Of a stretch of DNA of 64,000 nucleotides, positions 49,462-60,943 are shown in pieces. The notes under the pieces are model-generated. The model ran no database searches. It saw only the letters and a program-made list of their open reading frames with translations, and was not told the origin of the DNA. How positions within the stretch are numbered: position 1 is the stretch's first letter; every line of letters begins with the position of its first letter. The stretch is from positions 45,121,914 to 45,185,913 of the forward strand of contig CM017567.1 in assembly GCA_007844125.1 (NCBI GenBank), in the 5' to 3' direction. Source of the DNA: Sinonovacula constricta (Eukaryota > Mollusca > Bivalvia > Cardiida > Solecurtidae). A program made the translations under genes and the position numbers.

Positions 49462-49914
49462 GGAATCAGACTACAGTTATTTGCCCTTGGTTGACCACAA
49501 TAAGGAAGTGTTTACATAGTAAATAGTGCATGTGTTGAAAGTCGGATATAAATAAGTTGATGAATGAAAGAGATGGCAACATGGACATTTTTCAACAGAG
49601 TGGACCTTAATAAGCTGGTAAATGAAATCATTGATGAAGACTTTATGTCAATTTGTCTATTTTCAGTGATTGTGTTCATGGCCAAATTCACGTGGTTCCG
49701 GCGGATTACAGCCGAATGGTGCATGGTTGTACTTTGACTGGAAATTATGGGACCGGAAGCAGCTTGACCCCCAACTTTCTGCAGCTAGAATTTCTTCTCT
49801 TGGATGATACTACTGACAGCAAGTGACTCTGATTTGATTGGAGAGTTACCAACATGACCAGTGTCCACAATGTCTATATAGAACATATAGTAAAAATAAC
49901 TGTGGTCTGAGGCC
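49462..49914. repeat. Right 453-bp terminal repeat
   Basis: Direct copy of 44966-45418; its last 21 bp are the inverse of the element's first 21 bp with three mismatches. Confidence 0.85.
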
Positions 49915-51450
49915 AACACACACGATTGAAGGACCTGTAAACACATGTCTGATTGAATCAAGGAATTATCATGCAGTCCAGGGTATACACGGACAAATGG
50001 TAAGCTGATTATTGCAGTCTTCACAACTTAAATGATATACTACATGACACATTTTGATTTAAATGAAGCTTATTTTTGAAATTATAATACAAGCCATTCT
50101 TACATTCTTTCAATTCATTTATATTATTAACGAGTATTGGTAAATTTTTCAAATAATGATACTTAACTTAATTTTGGGAATTGACATATTCTTTTAAATA
50201 AAAATTAAGATGATTTCTTTTCCTGAATGCAAAATGTTAGTTGCGCTTTTTATTTAAAAGTAATATTTAAGGTTGATATATATGACATTTGATGCAAAGA
50301 AATACAATGTTCTACATTATTGATGGTTTAACATGTTCCCTGTCAAATGAAAGATGCCTTCATTGAAAACAAATGGCACTTACAATAATTTTAAATGAAG
50401 ATTTTATGTCACAAACTTATGTATTGTGTGCTTAGTTAATGACTGACTTATGACATCAAAACACAATAAATATAAATAGTAGTTTATATCACCATTTAGA
50501 CTGAAAGGTAAAACCAGAAGCGTTCGTTTTTCTAATCCTGGTTTATTTAGATTTTATCTGTTAACCGTCATCCATAGACTTTCGCCCAGCCAGGTATTGG
50601 AGTGTCATGTCACGTGACGTATAGACAGACACGTGTCACACGGTCTTAGGAATTCCTAATTCATACATGTCTTAATTGACAGATGAGTCTGTGTTGATTT
50701 AATTAACATGTTACATAATTAACACAAACGTGATTGAATAATGACCAGCTTAGAAAACAGAATTTTAAATAAATTTTATGTATCAAAATGTTGCCAGTAT
50801 CAAATGCTGAGAAATGACCCCTCCAAATGTTATATTTCTTGCAATTGACAATGAGCTTCATTTTAACAAGCACGCAAGTTGCAATGTTTGTCATTAGATT
50901 GAAGAAATTAATTATTTACCTGTAATTTTTCTGAACAATATTTGTGTTATTATTTTTGTAATGATAAAAGATGATCATAATAACTACATATGTTATAATT
51001 ATCTGGGTAGCTCCTAAATGTGCCAATACTGTGTGAGATTCTACCTCACGTCCATCCTCAACAGGGCTAGTTAGAAGTCTTTAATGTGCTCAACATTGTA
51101 TATAAGTCCATCAGTGGTTGTGAAATTAAACTATTTGTAAACGTGTTGTTGTTTTTCAGAAAAGTCCAATCGAACCGGACATAAATGTAGAAACGAAGTT
51201 TTGCTTATTTAACGAAAGATAATGCAAATTTAAAATACAAACTTTAATGTGTCTTAATCTTCAATCGTCTTTTATGGCAGACCACGTAATTAATTCAAAT
51301 ATTCATTTGTGTCAATTGTCTATTTTATTTGATGATGTGCCATGTAAATGATTATTTACAGGTGTCCGTACAAAATCTAATTGATTGACGGTATTCCAAT
51401 GCTTTAATAAAAATGACAATTGCAAATTCAATATTCTCTCAGAATTTGTT
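49915..51450. other. Array spacer resumed after the transposon
   Basis: Continues the spacer interrupted at 44965. It carries private variants (GATTGAAGG; AGTTTATATC in the middle) shared with the spacer at 58.9-60.4 kb, marking the higher-order duplication. Confidence 0.8.
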
Positions 51451-51466
51451 GACCCTAAAAAGGGCC
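51451..51466 (-). promoter_or_regulatory. Histone-type 3' hairpin, copy F
   Basis: GGCCCT-TTTT-AGGGTC on the minus strand, followed by CTGAGAGAAT. Confidence 0.75.
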
Positions 51467-51611
51467 ATTGCGACGTCATGTCAGACATGGGTCTTTTGAG
51501 TAGAAGGCGTGGCGTTGTGGGGATGTTTGTATGCGACCTTAGTGTTTTGGAACAGAAGCCTAACTTGAGCGGCTGTATACCAGCGAAATTATCATCGTCA
51601 CCATCATCGGG

Positions 51612-51962
51612 TCAGTCTTCGTCGTCGCTGTGTTCGTCGTCAGACTCGGTTACTATGGTAACGTTCTGATTGTAAAGATCTTTCCTCAGTTCCGCAACCT
51701 CCTCAGCACAGTCACGAGCGTATTCGTAATACATGTTCCTCACTCCCTCCGTCACGGCGATCCGAACCCGGTAGTTATAGCGGAAGCCGCGGTATCCGTC
51801 GTCCTTGGCCACATTGTAACGTTTGGTGAGACCTCGGATTTTATCGTTGAGTTGGATGACGGCTTGGCAGGATCTATCCAGCTTTTTCTCCACTATTGCC
51901 AATTTCTGGACTTTAGCCTCCCGACTGTTTCCCATGACAGCTGGAACTGATGATGCACCCAT
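51612..51962 (-). CDS. Array gene copy F
   Basis: A full 116-codon frame with KLAIVEKKLDRS and a more acidic tail TESDDEHSDDED. The Ala-to-Asp change in the first helix is non-conservative. TATA box at 52015-52007. Intact. Confidence 0.8.
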   Translation of the reverse strand: MGASSVPAVMGNSREAKVQKLAIVEKKLDRSCQAVIQLNDKIRGLTKRYNVAKDDGYRGFRYNYRVRIAVTEGVRNMYYEYARDCAEEVAELRKDLYNQNVTIVTESDDEHSDDED

Positions 51963-53699
51963 GATAGGATAGGAATCAAGAATGATGCTGAGATGTGTGC
52001 ACTTCGTATTTTATAGGGAACTGTAGTTTTATTGAAGCTGATCGTATATTGGCTGGTCGATTACTTTGACACGTGTCACTTGCCGGGAACGGAAACTGAA
52101 TTGTACCGGAAGTCCGCGTCACGTGGTAGAAAAATGGCGACCGGCTCGTGTCGTCGACAACACACACGATTGACGGACCTGTAAACACATGCCTGATTGA
52201 ATCAATGAATTTTCATGCAGTCCAGTGTATACACGGACAAATGGTTAGCTGATTATTGCACAGTCTTCACAACTTAAATGATATACTATATGACACATTT
52301 TGATTTAAATGAAGCTTATTTTTGAAAATATAATACATGTCATTCTTACATTCTTTCAATTCATTTATATTATTTACGAGTATTGGTAATTTTTTTAAAT
52401 AATGATACTTAACTTAATTTTAGGAATTGACATATTCTTTTAAATAAAAATTAAGATGATTTCTTTTGCTGAATGCAAAATGTTAGTTGCGCTTTTTATT
52501 TAAAAGTAATATTTAAGGTTGATATATATGACATTTGATGCAAAGAAATACAATGTTCTATATTATTTATGGTTTACCATGTTCCCTGTCAAATGAAAGA
52601 TGCCTTCATTGAAAACAAATGGCACTAACAATAATTTTAAATGAAGATTTTATGTCACAAACTAATGTATTGTGTGCTTAGTTAATGACTGACTTATGAC
52701 ATCAAAACACAATAAATATAAATTGTAATTTATATCACCATTTAAACTGAAAGGTAAAACCAGAAGCAGTCGTTTTTCGAATTCTGGTTTATTTAGATTT
52801 TATCTGTTAACCGTCATCCATAGACTTTCGCCCAGCCTGGTATTGGAGTGTCATGTCACGTGACGTATAGACAGACGCGTGTCACGCGTTCTTAGGAATT
52901 CCTAATTCATACATGTCTTAATTGACAGATGAGTCTGTGTGGATTTAATTAACACGTTACATAATTAACACAAACGTGATTGAATAATGACCAGCTTAGT
53001 AAACAGAATTATTATATATAAATTTTATGTATCAAAATGTTGCCAGCATCAAATGCTGAGAAATGACACCTCCAAATGTTATATTTCTTGCAATTGACAA
53101 TTAGCTTCATTTTAACAAGCACACAAGTTGCAATGTTTGTAATTAGATTGAAGAAATTAATTATTTACCTGTAAGTTTTCTGAACAATATTTGTGTTATT
53201 TTTTTTGTAATGATAAAAGATGATCATAATAACTACATATGTTATAATTATCTGGGTAGCTCCTAAATGTGCCAATACTGTGTGAGATTCTACCTCACAT
53301 CCAACCTCAACAGGGCTAGTTAGAGGTCTTTAATGTGCTCAACATTGTATATAAGTCCATCAGTGGTTGTGAAATTAAACGATTTGTAAACGTGTTGTTG
53401 TTTTTCAGAAAAGTCAAACCGAACCGGACATAAATGTAGAAACGAAGTTTTGCTTATTTAACGAAAGATAATGCAAATTTAAAATACAAACTTTAATGTG
53501 TCTTAATCTTCAATCGTCTTTTATGGCAGACCACGTAATTAATTCAAATATTCATTTGTGTCAATTGTCTATTTTATTTGATGATGTGCCATGTAAATGA
53601 TTATTTACAGGTGTCCGTACAAAATCTAATTGTTTGACGGTATTCCAATGCTTTAATAAAAATGACAAATGCAAATTCAATATTCTCTCAGAATTTGTT

Positions 53700-53715
53700 G
53701 ACCCTAAAAAGGGCC
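53700..53715 (-). promoter_or_regulatory. Histone-type 3' hairpin, copy G
   Basis: GGCCCT-TTTT-AGGGTC on the minus strand; retained beside a gene with a nonsense codon. Confidence 0.7.
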
Positions 53716-53860
53716 AATTCGACGTCATGTCAGACATGGGTCTTTTGAGTAGAAGGCGTGGCGTTGTGGGGATGTTTGTATGCGACCTTAGTGTTCTGGA
53801 ACAGAAGCCTAACTTGAGCGGCTGTATACCAGCGAAATTATCATCGTCACCATCATCGGG

Positions 53861-54211
53861 TCAGTCTTCGTCGTCGCTGTGTTCGTCATCAGACTCGGTT
53901 ACTATGGTAACGTTCTGATTGTAAAGATCTTTCCTCAGTTCCGCAACCTCCCCAGCACAGTCACGAGCGTATTCGTAATACATGTTCCTCACTCCCTCTA
54001 TCACGGCGATCCGAACCCGGTAGTTATAGCGGAAGCCGCGGTATCCGTCGTCTTTGGCCACATTGTAACGTTTGGTGAGACCTCGGATTTTATCGTTGAG
54101 TTGGATGACGGCTTGGCAGGATCGAGCCAGCTTTTTCTCCACTTATGCCAATTTCTGGACTTTAGCCTCCCGACTGTTTCCCATGACAGCTGGAACTGAT
54201 GATGCACCCAT
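53861..54211 (-). pseudogene. Array gene copy G, nonsense at codon 23
   Basis: The Leu codon TTA at position 23 is TAA. The remaining frame from codon 24 on is open and lacks an early ATG. Private changes AVIEGV and CAGEVAEL. TATA box intact at 54264-54256. Unlikely to make the full protein unless internal initiation occurs. Confidence 0.85.
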
Positions 54212-55945
54212 GATAAGATAGGAATCAAGAATGATGCTGAGATGTGTGCACTTCGTATTTTATAGGAAACTGTTGTTATTGAAACTGATCTTCTATTGGC
54301 TGGTCGATTACTATGACACGTGTCACTTGCCGGGAACGGAAACTGAATTGTACCGGAAATCCGCGTCACGTAGTAGATAAATGGCGGCCGGCTCGTGTCG
54401 TCGACAACACACACGATTGAAGGACCTGTAAACACATGTCTGATTGAATTAAGGAATTATCATGCAGTCCAGGGTATACACGGACAAATGGTAAGCTGAT
54501 TATTGCAGTCTTCACAACTTAAATGATATACTACATGACACATTTTGATTTAAATGAAGCTTATTTTTGAAATTATAATACAAGCCATTCTTACATTCTT
54601 TCAATTCATTTATAATATTTACGGGTATTGATAAAATTTTCAAATAATGATACTTAACTTTATTTTAGGAATTGACATATTCTTTTAAATAAAAATTAAG
54701 ATGATTTCTTTTGCTGAATGCAAAATGTTAGTTGCGCTTTTTATTTAAAAGTAATATTTAAGGTTGATATATATGACATTTGATGCAAAGAAATACAATG
54801 TTCTATATTATTTATGGTTTACCATGTTCCCTGTCAAATGAAAGATGCCTTCATTGAAAACAAATGGCACTAACAATAATTTTAAATGAAGATTTTATGT
54901 CACAAACTAATGTATTGTGTGCTTAGTTAATGACTGACTTATGACATCAAAACACAATAAATATAAATTGTAATTTATATCACCATTTAAACTGAAAGGT
55001 AAAACCAGAAGCAGTCGTTTTTCGAATTATGGTTTATTTAGATTTTATCTGATAACCGTCATCCATAGACTTTCGCCCAGCCAGGTATTGGAGTGTCATG
55101 TCACGTGACGTATAGACAGACACGTGTCACGCGGTCTTAGGAATTCCTAATTCATACATGTCTTAATTGACAGATGAGTCTGTGTGGATTTAATTAACAC
55201 GTTACATAATAAAACACAAACGTGATTGAATAATGACCAGCTTAGTAAACAGAATTATTATAAATAAATTTTATGTATCAAAATGTTGCCAGTATCAAAT
55301 GCTGAGAAATGACACCTCCAAATGTTATATTTCTTGCAATTGACAATGAGCTTCATTTTAACAAGCACGCAAGTTGCAATGTTTGTCATTAGATTGAAGA
55401 AATTAATTATTTACCTGTAATTTTTCTGAACAATATTTGTGTTGTTATTTTTGTAATGATAAAAGATGATCATAATAACTACATATGTTATAATTATCTG
55501 GGTAGCTCCTAAATGTGCCAATACTGTGTGAGATTCTACCTCACATCCAACCTCAACAGGGCTAGTTAGAGGTCTTTAATGTGCTCAACATTGTATATCA
55601 GTCCATCAGTGGTTGTGAAATTAAACGATTTGTAAACGTGTTGTTGTTTTTCAGAAAAGTCAAATCGAACCGGAAATAAATGTAGAAACGAAGTTTTGCT
55701 TATTTAACGAAAGATAATGCAAATTTAAAATACAAACTTTAATGTGTCTTAATCTTCAATCGTCTTTTATGGCAGACTACGTAATTACGTCAAATATTTA
55801 TATGTGTCAATTGTCTATTTTATTTGATGATGTGCCATGTAAATGATTATTTACAGGTGTCCGTACAAAATCTAATTGTTTGACGGTATTCCAATGCTTT
55901 AATAAAAATGACAATTGCAAATGCAATATTCTCTCAGAATTTGTT

Positions 55946-55961
55946 GACCCTAAAAAGGGCC
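55946..55961 (-). promoter_or_regulatory. Histone-type 3' hairpin, copy H
   Basis: GGCCCT-TTTT-AGGGTC on the minus strand. Confidence 0.75.
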
Positions 55962-56106
55962 ATTGCGACGTCATGGCAGACATGGGTCTTTTGAGCAGAA
56001 GGCGTGGCGTTGTGGGGATGTTTGTATGCGACCTTAGTGTTCTGGAACGGAAGCCTAACTTGAGCGGCTGTATACCAGCGAAATTATCATCGTCACCATC
56101 ATCGGG

Positions 56107-56457
56107 TCAGTCTTCGTCGCCGCTGTGTTCGTCGTCAGACTCGGTTACTATGGTAACGTTCTGATTGTAAAGATCTTTCCTCAGTTCCGCAACCTCCTCA
56201 GCACAGTCACGAGCGTATTCGTAATACATGTTCCTCACTCCTTCCGTCACGGCGATCCGAACCCGGTAGTTATAGCGGAAGCCGCGGTATTCGTCGTCCT
56301 TGGCCACGTTGTAACGTTTGGTGAGACCTCGGATTTTATCGTTGAGTTGGATGACGGCTTGGCAGGATCGAGCCAGCTTTTTCTCCACTAATGCCAATTT
56401 CTGGACTTTAGCCTCTCGACTGTTTCCCATGACAGCTGGAACTGATGATCCACCCAT
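56107..56457 (-). CDS. Array gene copy H
   Basis: A full 116-codon frame, MGGSS start, AKDDEYRGF (Gly to Glu in the centre), tail TESDDEHSGDED. TATA word TTTAAAATA (56510-56502). The CACGTG E-box nearest the gene is changed to CATGTG in this unit. Confidence 0.8.
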   Translation of the reverse strand: MGGSSVPAVMGNSREAKVQKLALVEKKLARSCQAVIQLNDKIRGLTKRYNVAKDDEYRGFRYNYRVRIAVTEGVRNMYYEYARDCAEEVAELRKDLYNQNVTIVTESDDEHSGDED

Positions 56458-58190
56458 GATAGGATAGGAATCAAGAATGATGCTGAGATGTGTGCACTTC
56501 GTATTTTAAAGGGAACTGTAGTTTTGTTGAAGCTGATCTTCTATTGGCTGGTCGATTACTTTGACACGTGTCACTTGCCGGGAACGGAAACTGAATTGTA
56601 CCGGAAATCCGCGTCATGTGGTAGAAAAATGGCGGCTGGCTCGTGTCGTCGACAACACACGCAATTGGCGGACCTGTAAACACATGCCTGATTGAATCAA
56701 GGAATAATTATGCAGTCCAGTGTATACACGGACAAATGGTTAGCTGATTATTGCACAGTCTTCACAACTTAAATGATATACTACATGACACATTTTGATT
56801 TAAATGAAGCTTATTTTTAAAATTATAATACAAGCCATTCTTACATTCTTTCAATTCATTTATAATATTTACGGGTATTGGTAAAATTTTCAAATAATGA
56901 TACTTAACTTTATTTTAGGAATTGACATATTCTTTTAAATAAAAATTAAGATGATTTCTTTTCCTGAATGCAAAATGTTAGTTGCGCTTTTTATTTAAAA
57001 GTAATATTTAAGATTGATATATATGACATTTGATGCAAAGAAATACAATGTTCTACATTATTTATGGTTTAACATGTTCCCTGTCAAATGAAAATGCCTT
57101 CATTGAAAACAAATGGCACTAACAATAATTTTAATTGAAGATTTTATGTCACAAACTAATGTAATGTGTGCTTAGTTAATGGCTGACTTATGACATCAAA
57201 ACACAATAAATATAAATAGAAGTGTATATCACCATTTAATCTGAAAGGTAAAACCAGAAGCGTCCGTTTTTCTAATCCTTGTTTATTTAGATTTTATCTG
57301 TAAACCGTCATCCATAGACTTTCGCCCAGCCAGGTATTGGAGTGTCATGTCACGTGACGTATAGACAGACACGTGTCACGCGGTCTTAGGAATTCCTAAT
57401 TCATACATGTCTTAATTGACAGATGAGTCTGTGTGGATTTAATTAACACGTTACATAATAAACACAAACGTGATTGAATAATGATCAGTTTAGTAAACAG
57501 AATTTTAAATAAATTTTATGTATCAAAATGTTGCCAGTATCAAATGCTAAGAAATGACACCTCCAAATGTTATATTTCTTGCAATTGTCAATGAGCTTCA
57601 TTTTAACAAGCACACAAGTTGCAATGTTTGTCATTAGATTGAAGAAAGTAATTATTTACCTGTAATTTTTCTGAACAATATTTGAGTTATTATTTTTGTA
57701 ATGATAAAAGATGATCATAATAACTACATATGTTATAATTATCTGGGTAGCTCCTAAATGTGCCAATACTGTGTGAGATTCTACCTCACGTCCATCCTCA
57801 ACAGGGCTAGTTAGAGGTCTTTAATGTGCTCAACATTGTATATAAGTCCATCAGTGGTTGTGAAATTAAACGATTTGTAAACGTGTTGTTGTTTTTCAGA
57901 AAAGTCAAATCGAACCGGACATAAATGTAGAAACGAAGTTTTGCATATTTAACGAAAGATAATGCAAATTTAAAATACAAACTTTAATGTGTCTTAATCT
58001 TCAATCGTCTTTTATGGTAGACCACGTAATTAATTCAAATATTTATATGTGTCAATTGTCTATTTTATTTGATGATGTTCCATGTAAATGATTATTTACA
58101 GGTGTCCGGACAAAATCTAATTGTTTGACGGTATTCCAATGCTTTAATAAAAATGACAATTGCAAATTCAATATTCTCTCAGAATTTGTT

Positions 58191-58206
58191 GACCCTAAAA
58201 AGGGCC
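58191..58206 (-). promoter_or_regulatory. Histone-type 3' hairpin, copy I
   Basis: GGCCCT-TTTT-AGGGTC on the minus strand; the 3' UTR carries the same trinucleotide deletion as copy E. Confidence 0.75.
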
Positions 58207-58348
58207 ATTGTGACGTCATGTCAGACATGGGTCTTTTGAGCAGAAGGCGTGACGTTGTGGGGATGTTTGTATGCGACCTTAGTGTTCTGGAACAGAATCC
58301 TAACTTGAGCGGCTGTATACCAGCGAATTTATCATCGTCATCATCGGG

Positions 58349-58699
58349 TCAGTCTTCGTCGCCGCTGTGTTCGTCATCAGACTCGGTTACTATGGTAACG
58401 TTCTGATTGTAAAGATCTTTCCTCAGTTCCGCAACCTCCTCAGCACAGTCACGAGCGTATTCGTAATACATGTTCCTCACTCCCTCTGTCACGGCGATCC
58501 GAACCCGGTAGTTATAGCGGAAGCCGCGGTAACCGTCGTCCTTGGCCACGTTGTAACGTTTGGTGAGACCTCGGATTTTATCGTTGAGTTGGATGACGGC
58601 TTGGCAGGATCGAGCCAGCTTTTTCTCCACTAATGCCAATTTCTGGACTTTAGCCTCTCGACTGTTTCCCATGACAGCTGGAACTGATGATCCACCCAT
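58349..58699 (-). CDS. Array gene copy I
   Basis: A full 116-codon frame, near-identical to copy E apart from MGGSS for MGVSS. TATA word TTTAAAAAA (58752-58744). Upstream, the site where the transposon sits beside copy E is uninterrupted (TCGACAACACACACG near 58888), supplying the empty-site allele. Confidence 0.8.
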   Translation of the reverse strand: MGGSSVPAVMGNSREAKVQKLALVEKKLARSCQAVIQLNDKIRGLTKRYNVAKDDGYRGFRYNYRVRIAVTEGVRNMYYEYARDCAEEVAELRKDLYNQNVTIVTESDDEHSGDED

Positions 58700-60431
58700 G
58701 ATAGGAAAGGAATCAAGAATGATGCTGAGATGTGTGCACTTCGTTTTTTAAAGGGAACTGTAGTTTTATTGAAGCTGATCTTCTATTGGCTGGTCGATTA
58801 CTATGACACGTGTCACTTGCCGGGAACGGAAACTGAATTGTACCGGAAGTCCACGTCACGTGGTAGAAAAATGGCGGCCGGCTCGTGTCGTCGACAACAC
58901 ACACGATTGAAGGACCTGTAAACACATGTCTGATTGAATTAAGGAATTATCATGCAGTCCAGGGTATACACGGACAAATGGTAAGCTGATTATTGCAGTC
59001 TTCACAACTTAAATGATATACTACATGACACATTTTGATTTAAATGAAGCTTATTTTTGAAATTATAATACAAGCCATTCTTACATTCTTTCAATTCATT
59101 TATAATATTTACGGGTATTGATAAAATTTTCAAATAATGATACTTAACTTTATTTTAGGAATTGACATATTCTTTTAAATAAAAATTAAGATGATTTCTT
59201 TTCCTGAATGCAAAATGTTAGTTGCGCTTTTTATTTAAAAGTAATATTTAAGGTTGATATATATGACATTTGATGCAAAGAAATACAATGTTCTACATTA
59301 TTGATGGTTTAACATGTTCCCTGTCAAATGAAAGATGCCTTCATTGAAAACAAATGGCACTTACAATAATTTTAAATGAAGATTTTATGTCACAAACTTA
59401 TGTATTGTGTGCTTAGTTAATGACTGACTTATGACATCAAAACACAATAAATATAAATAGTAGTTTATATCACCATTTAGACTGAAAGGTAAAACCAGAA
59501 GCGTTCGTTTTTCTAATCCTGGTTTATTTAGATTTTATCTGTTAACCGTCATCCATAGACTTTCGCCCAGCCAGGTATTGGAGTGTCATGTCACGTGACG
59601 TATAGACAGACACGTGTCACACGGTCTTAGGAATTCCTAATTCATACATGTCTTAATTGACAGATGAGTCTGTGTTGATTTAATTAACACGTTACATAAT
59701 TAACACAAACGTGATTGAATAATGACCAGCTTAGAAAACAGAATTTTAAATAAATTTTATGTATCAAAATGTTGCCAGTATCAAATGCTGAGAAATGACA
59801 CCTCCAAATATTATATTTCTTGCAATTGACAATGAGCTTCATTTTAACAAGCACGCAAGTTGCAATGTTTGTCATTAGATTGAAGAAATTAATTATTTAC
59901 CTGTAATTTTTCTGAACAATATTTTTGTTAATTTTTTTGTAATGATTAAAGATGATCATAATAACTACATATGTTATAATTATCTGGGTAGCTCCTAAAT
60001 GTGCCAATACTGTGTGAGATTCTACCTCACGTCCATCCTCAACAGGGCTAGTTAGAGGTCTTTAATGTGCTCAACATTGTATATAAGTCCATCAGTGGTT
60101 GTGAAATTAAACGATTTGTAAACGTGTTGTTGTTTTTCAGAAAAGTCAAATCGAACCGGACATAAATGTAGAAACGAAGTTTTGCATATTTAACGAAAGA
60201 TAATGCAAATTTAAAATACAAACTTTAATGTGTCTTAATCTTCAATCGTCTTTTATGGTAGACCACGTAATTAATTCAAATATTTATATGTGTCAATTGT
60301 CTATTTTATTTGATGATGTTCCATGTAAATGATTATTTACAGGTGTCCGGACAAAATCTAATTGTTTGACGGTATTCCAATGCTTTAATAAAAATGACAA
60401 TTGCAAATTCAATATTCTCTCAGAATTTGTT

Positions 60432-60447
60432 GACCCTTAAAAGGGCC
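60432..60447 (-). promoter_or_regulatory. Histone-type 3' hairpin, copy J, loop variant
   Basis: GGCCCT-TTTA-AGGGTC: the only copy with a TTTA loop. The substitution changes the fourth loop base and leaves the stem intact. Confidence 0.75.
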
Positions 60448-60592
60448 AATTCGACGTCATGTCAGACATGGGTCTTTTGAGTAGAAGGCGTGGCGTTGTG
60501 AGGATGTTTGTATGCGACCTTAGTGTTCTGGAACAGAAGCCTAACTTGAGCGGCTGTATACCAGCGAAATTATCATCGTCACCATCATCGGG

Positions 60593-60943
60593 TCAGTCTT
60601 CGTCGTCGCTGTGTTCGTCATCAGACTCGGTTACTATGGTAACGTTCTGATTGTAAAGATCTTTCCTCAGTTCCGCAACCTCCCCAGCACAGACACGAGC
60701 GTATTCGTAATACATGTTCCTCACTCCTTCCGTCACGGCGATCCGAACCCGGTAGTTATAGCGGAAGCCGCGGTAACCGTCGTCCTTGGCCACATTGTAA
60801 CGTTTGGTGAGACCTCGGATTTTATCGTTGAGTTGGATGACGGCTTGGCAGGATCGAGCCAGCTTTTTCTCCACTAATGCCAATTTCTGGACTTTAGCCT
60901 CCCGACTGTTTCCCATGACAGCTGGAACTGATGATGCACCCAT
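60593..60943 (-). CDS. Array gene copy J
   Basis: A full 116-codon frame with YARVCAGEVAEL (Asp to Val, Glu to Gly in the second helix) and tail TESDDEHSDDED. TATA box at 60996-60988. Open, but with the most helix-disfavouring changes of the intact copies. Confidence 0.78.
   Translation of the reverse strand: MGASSVPAVMGNSREAKVQKLALVEKKLARSCQAVIQLNDKIRGLTKRYNVAKDDGYRGFRYNYRVRIAVTEGVRNMYYEYARVCAGEVAELRKDLYNQNVTIVTESDDEHSDDED

Larger units (their letters stand above)
44966..49914. mobile_element. 4.95-kb DNA transposon with 453-bp terminal direct repeats
   Basis: The empty site in the near-identical unit I (about 58888) reads CGACAACACACACGATTG. Here the left flank ends CGACAACA and the right flank resumes AACACACACGATTG, giving a 4-5 bp target-site duplication (AACA or CAACA). 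The ends are inverted repeats: GGAATCAGACTACAG at the left and, on the opposite strand at the right, GGCCTCAGACCACAG, continuing TTATTT in both. The terminal 453 bp are directly repeated (44966-45418 and 49462-49914). The interior carries a plus-strand His-Me finger ORF and a convergent minus-strand DDE-type ORF. It is not an LTR retroelement: there are no TG...CA ends and no gag/pol. Confidence 0.85.

Noticed and set aside
44966..49914. LTR retrotransposon
   Set aside because: Terminal direct repeats and a short target-site duplication fit, but there are no TG...CA ends and no gag or reverse transcriptase; the coding content is DDE and His-Me finger.
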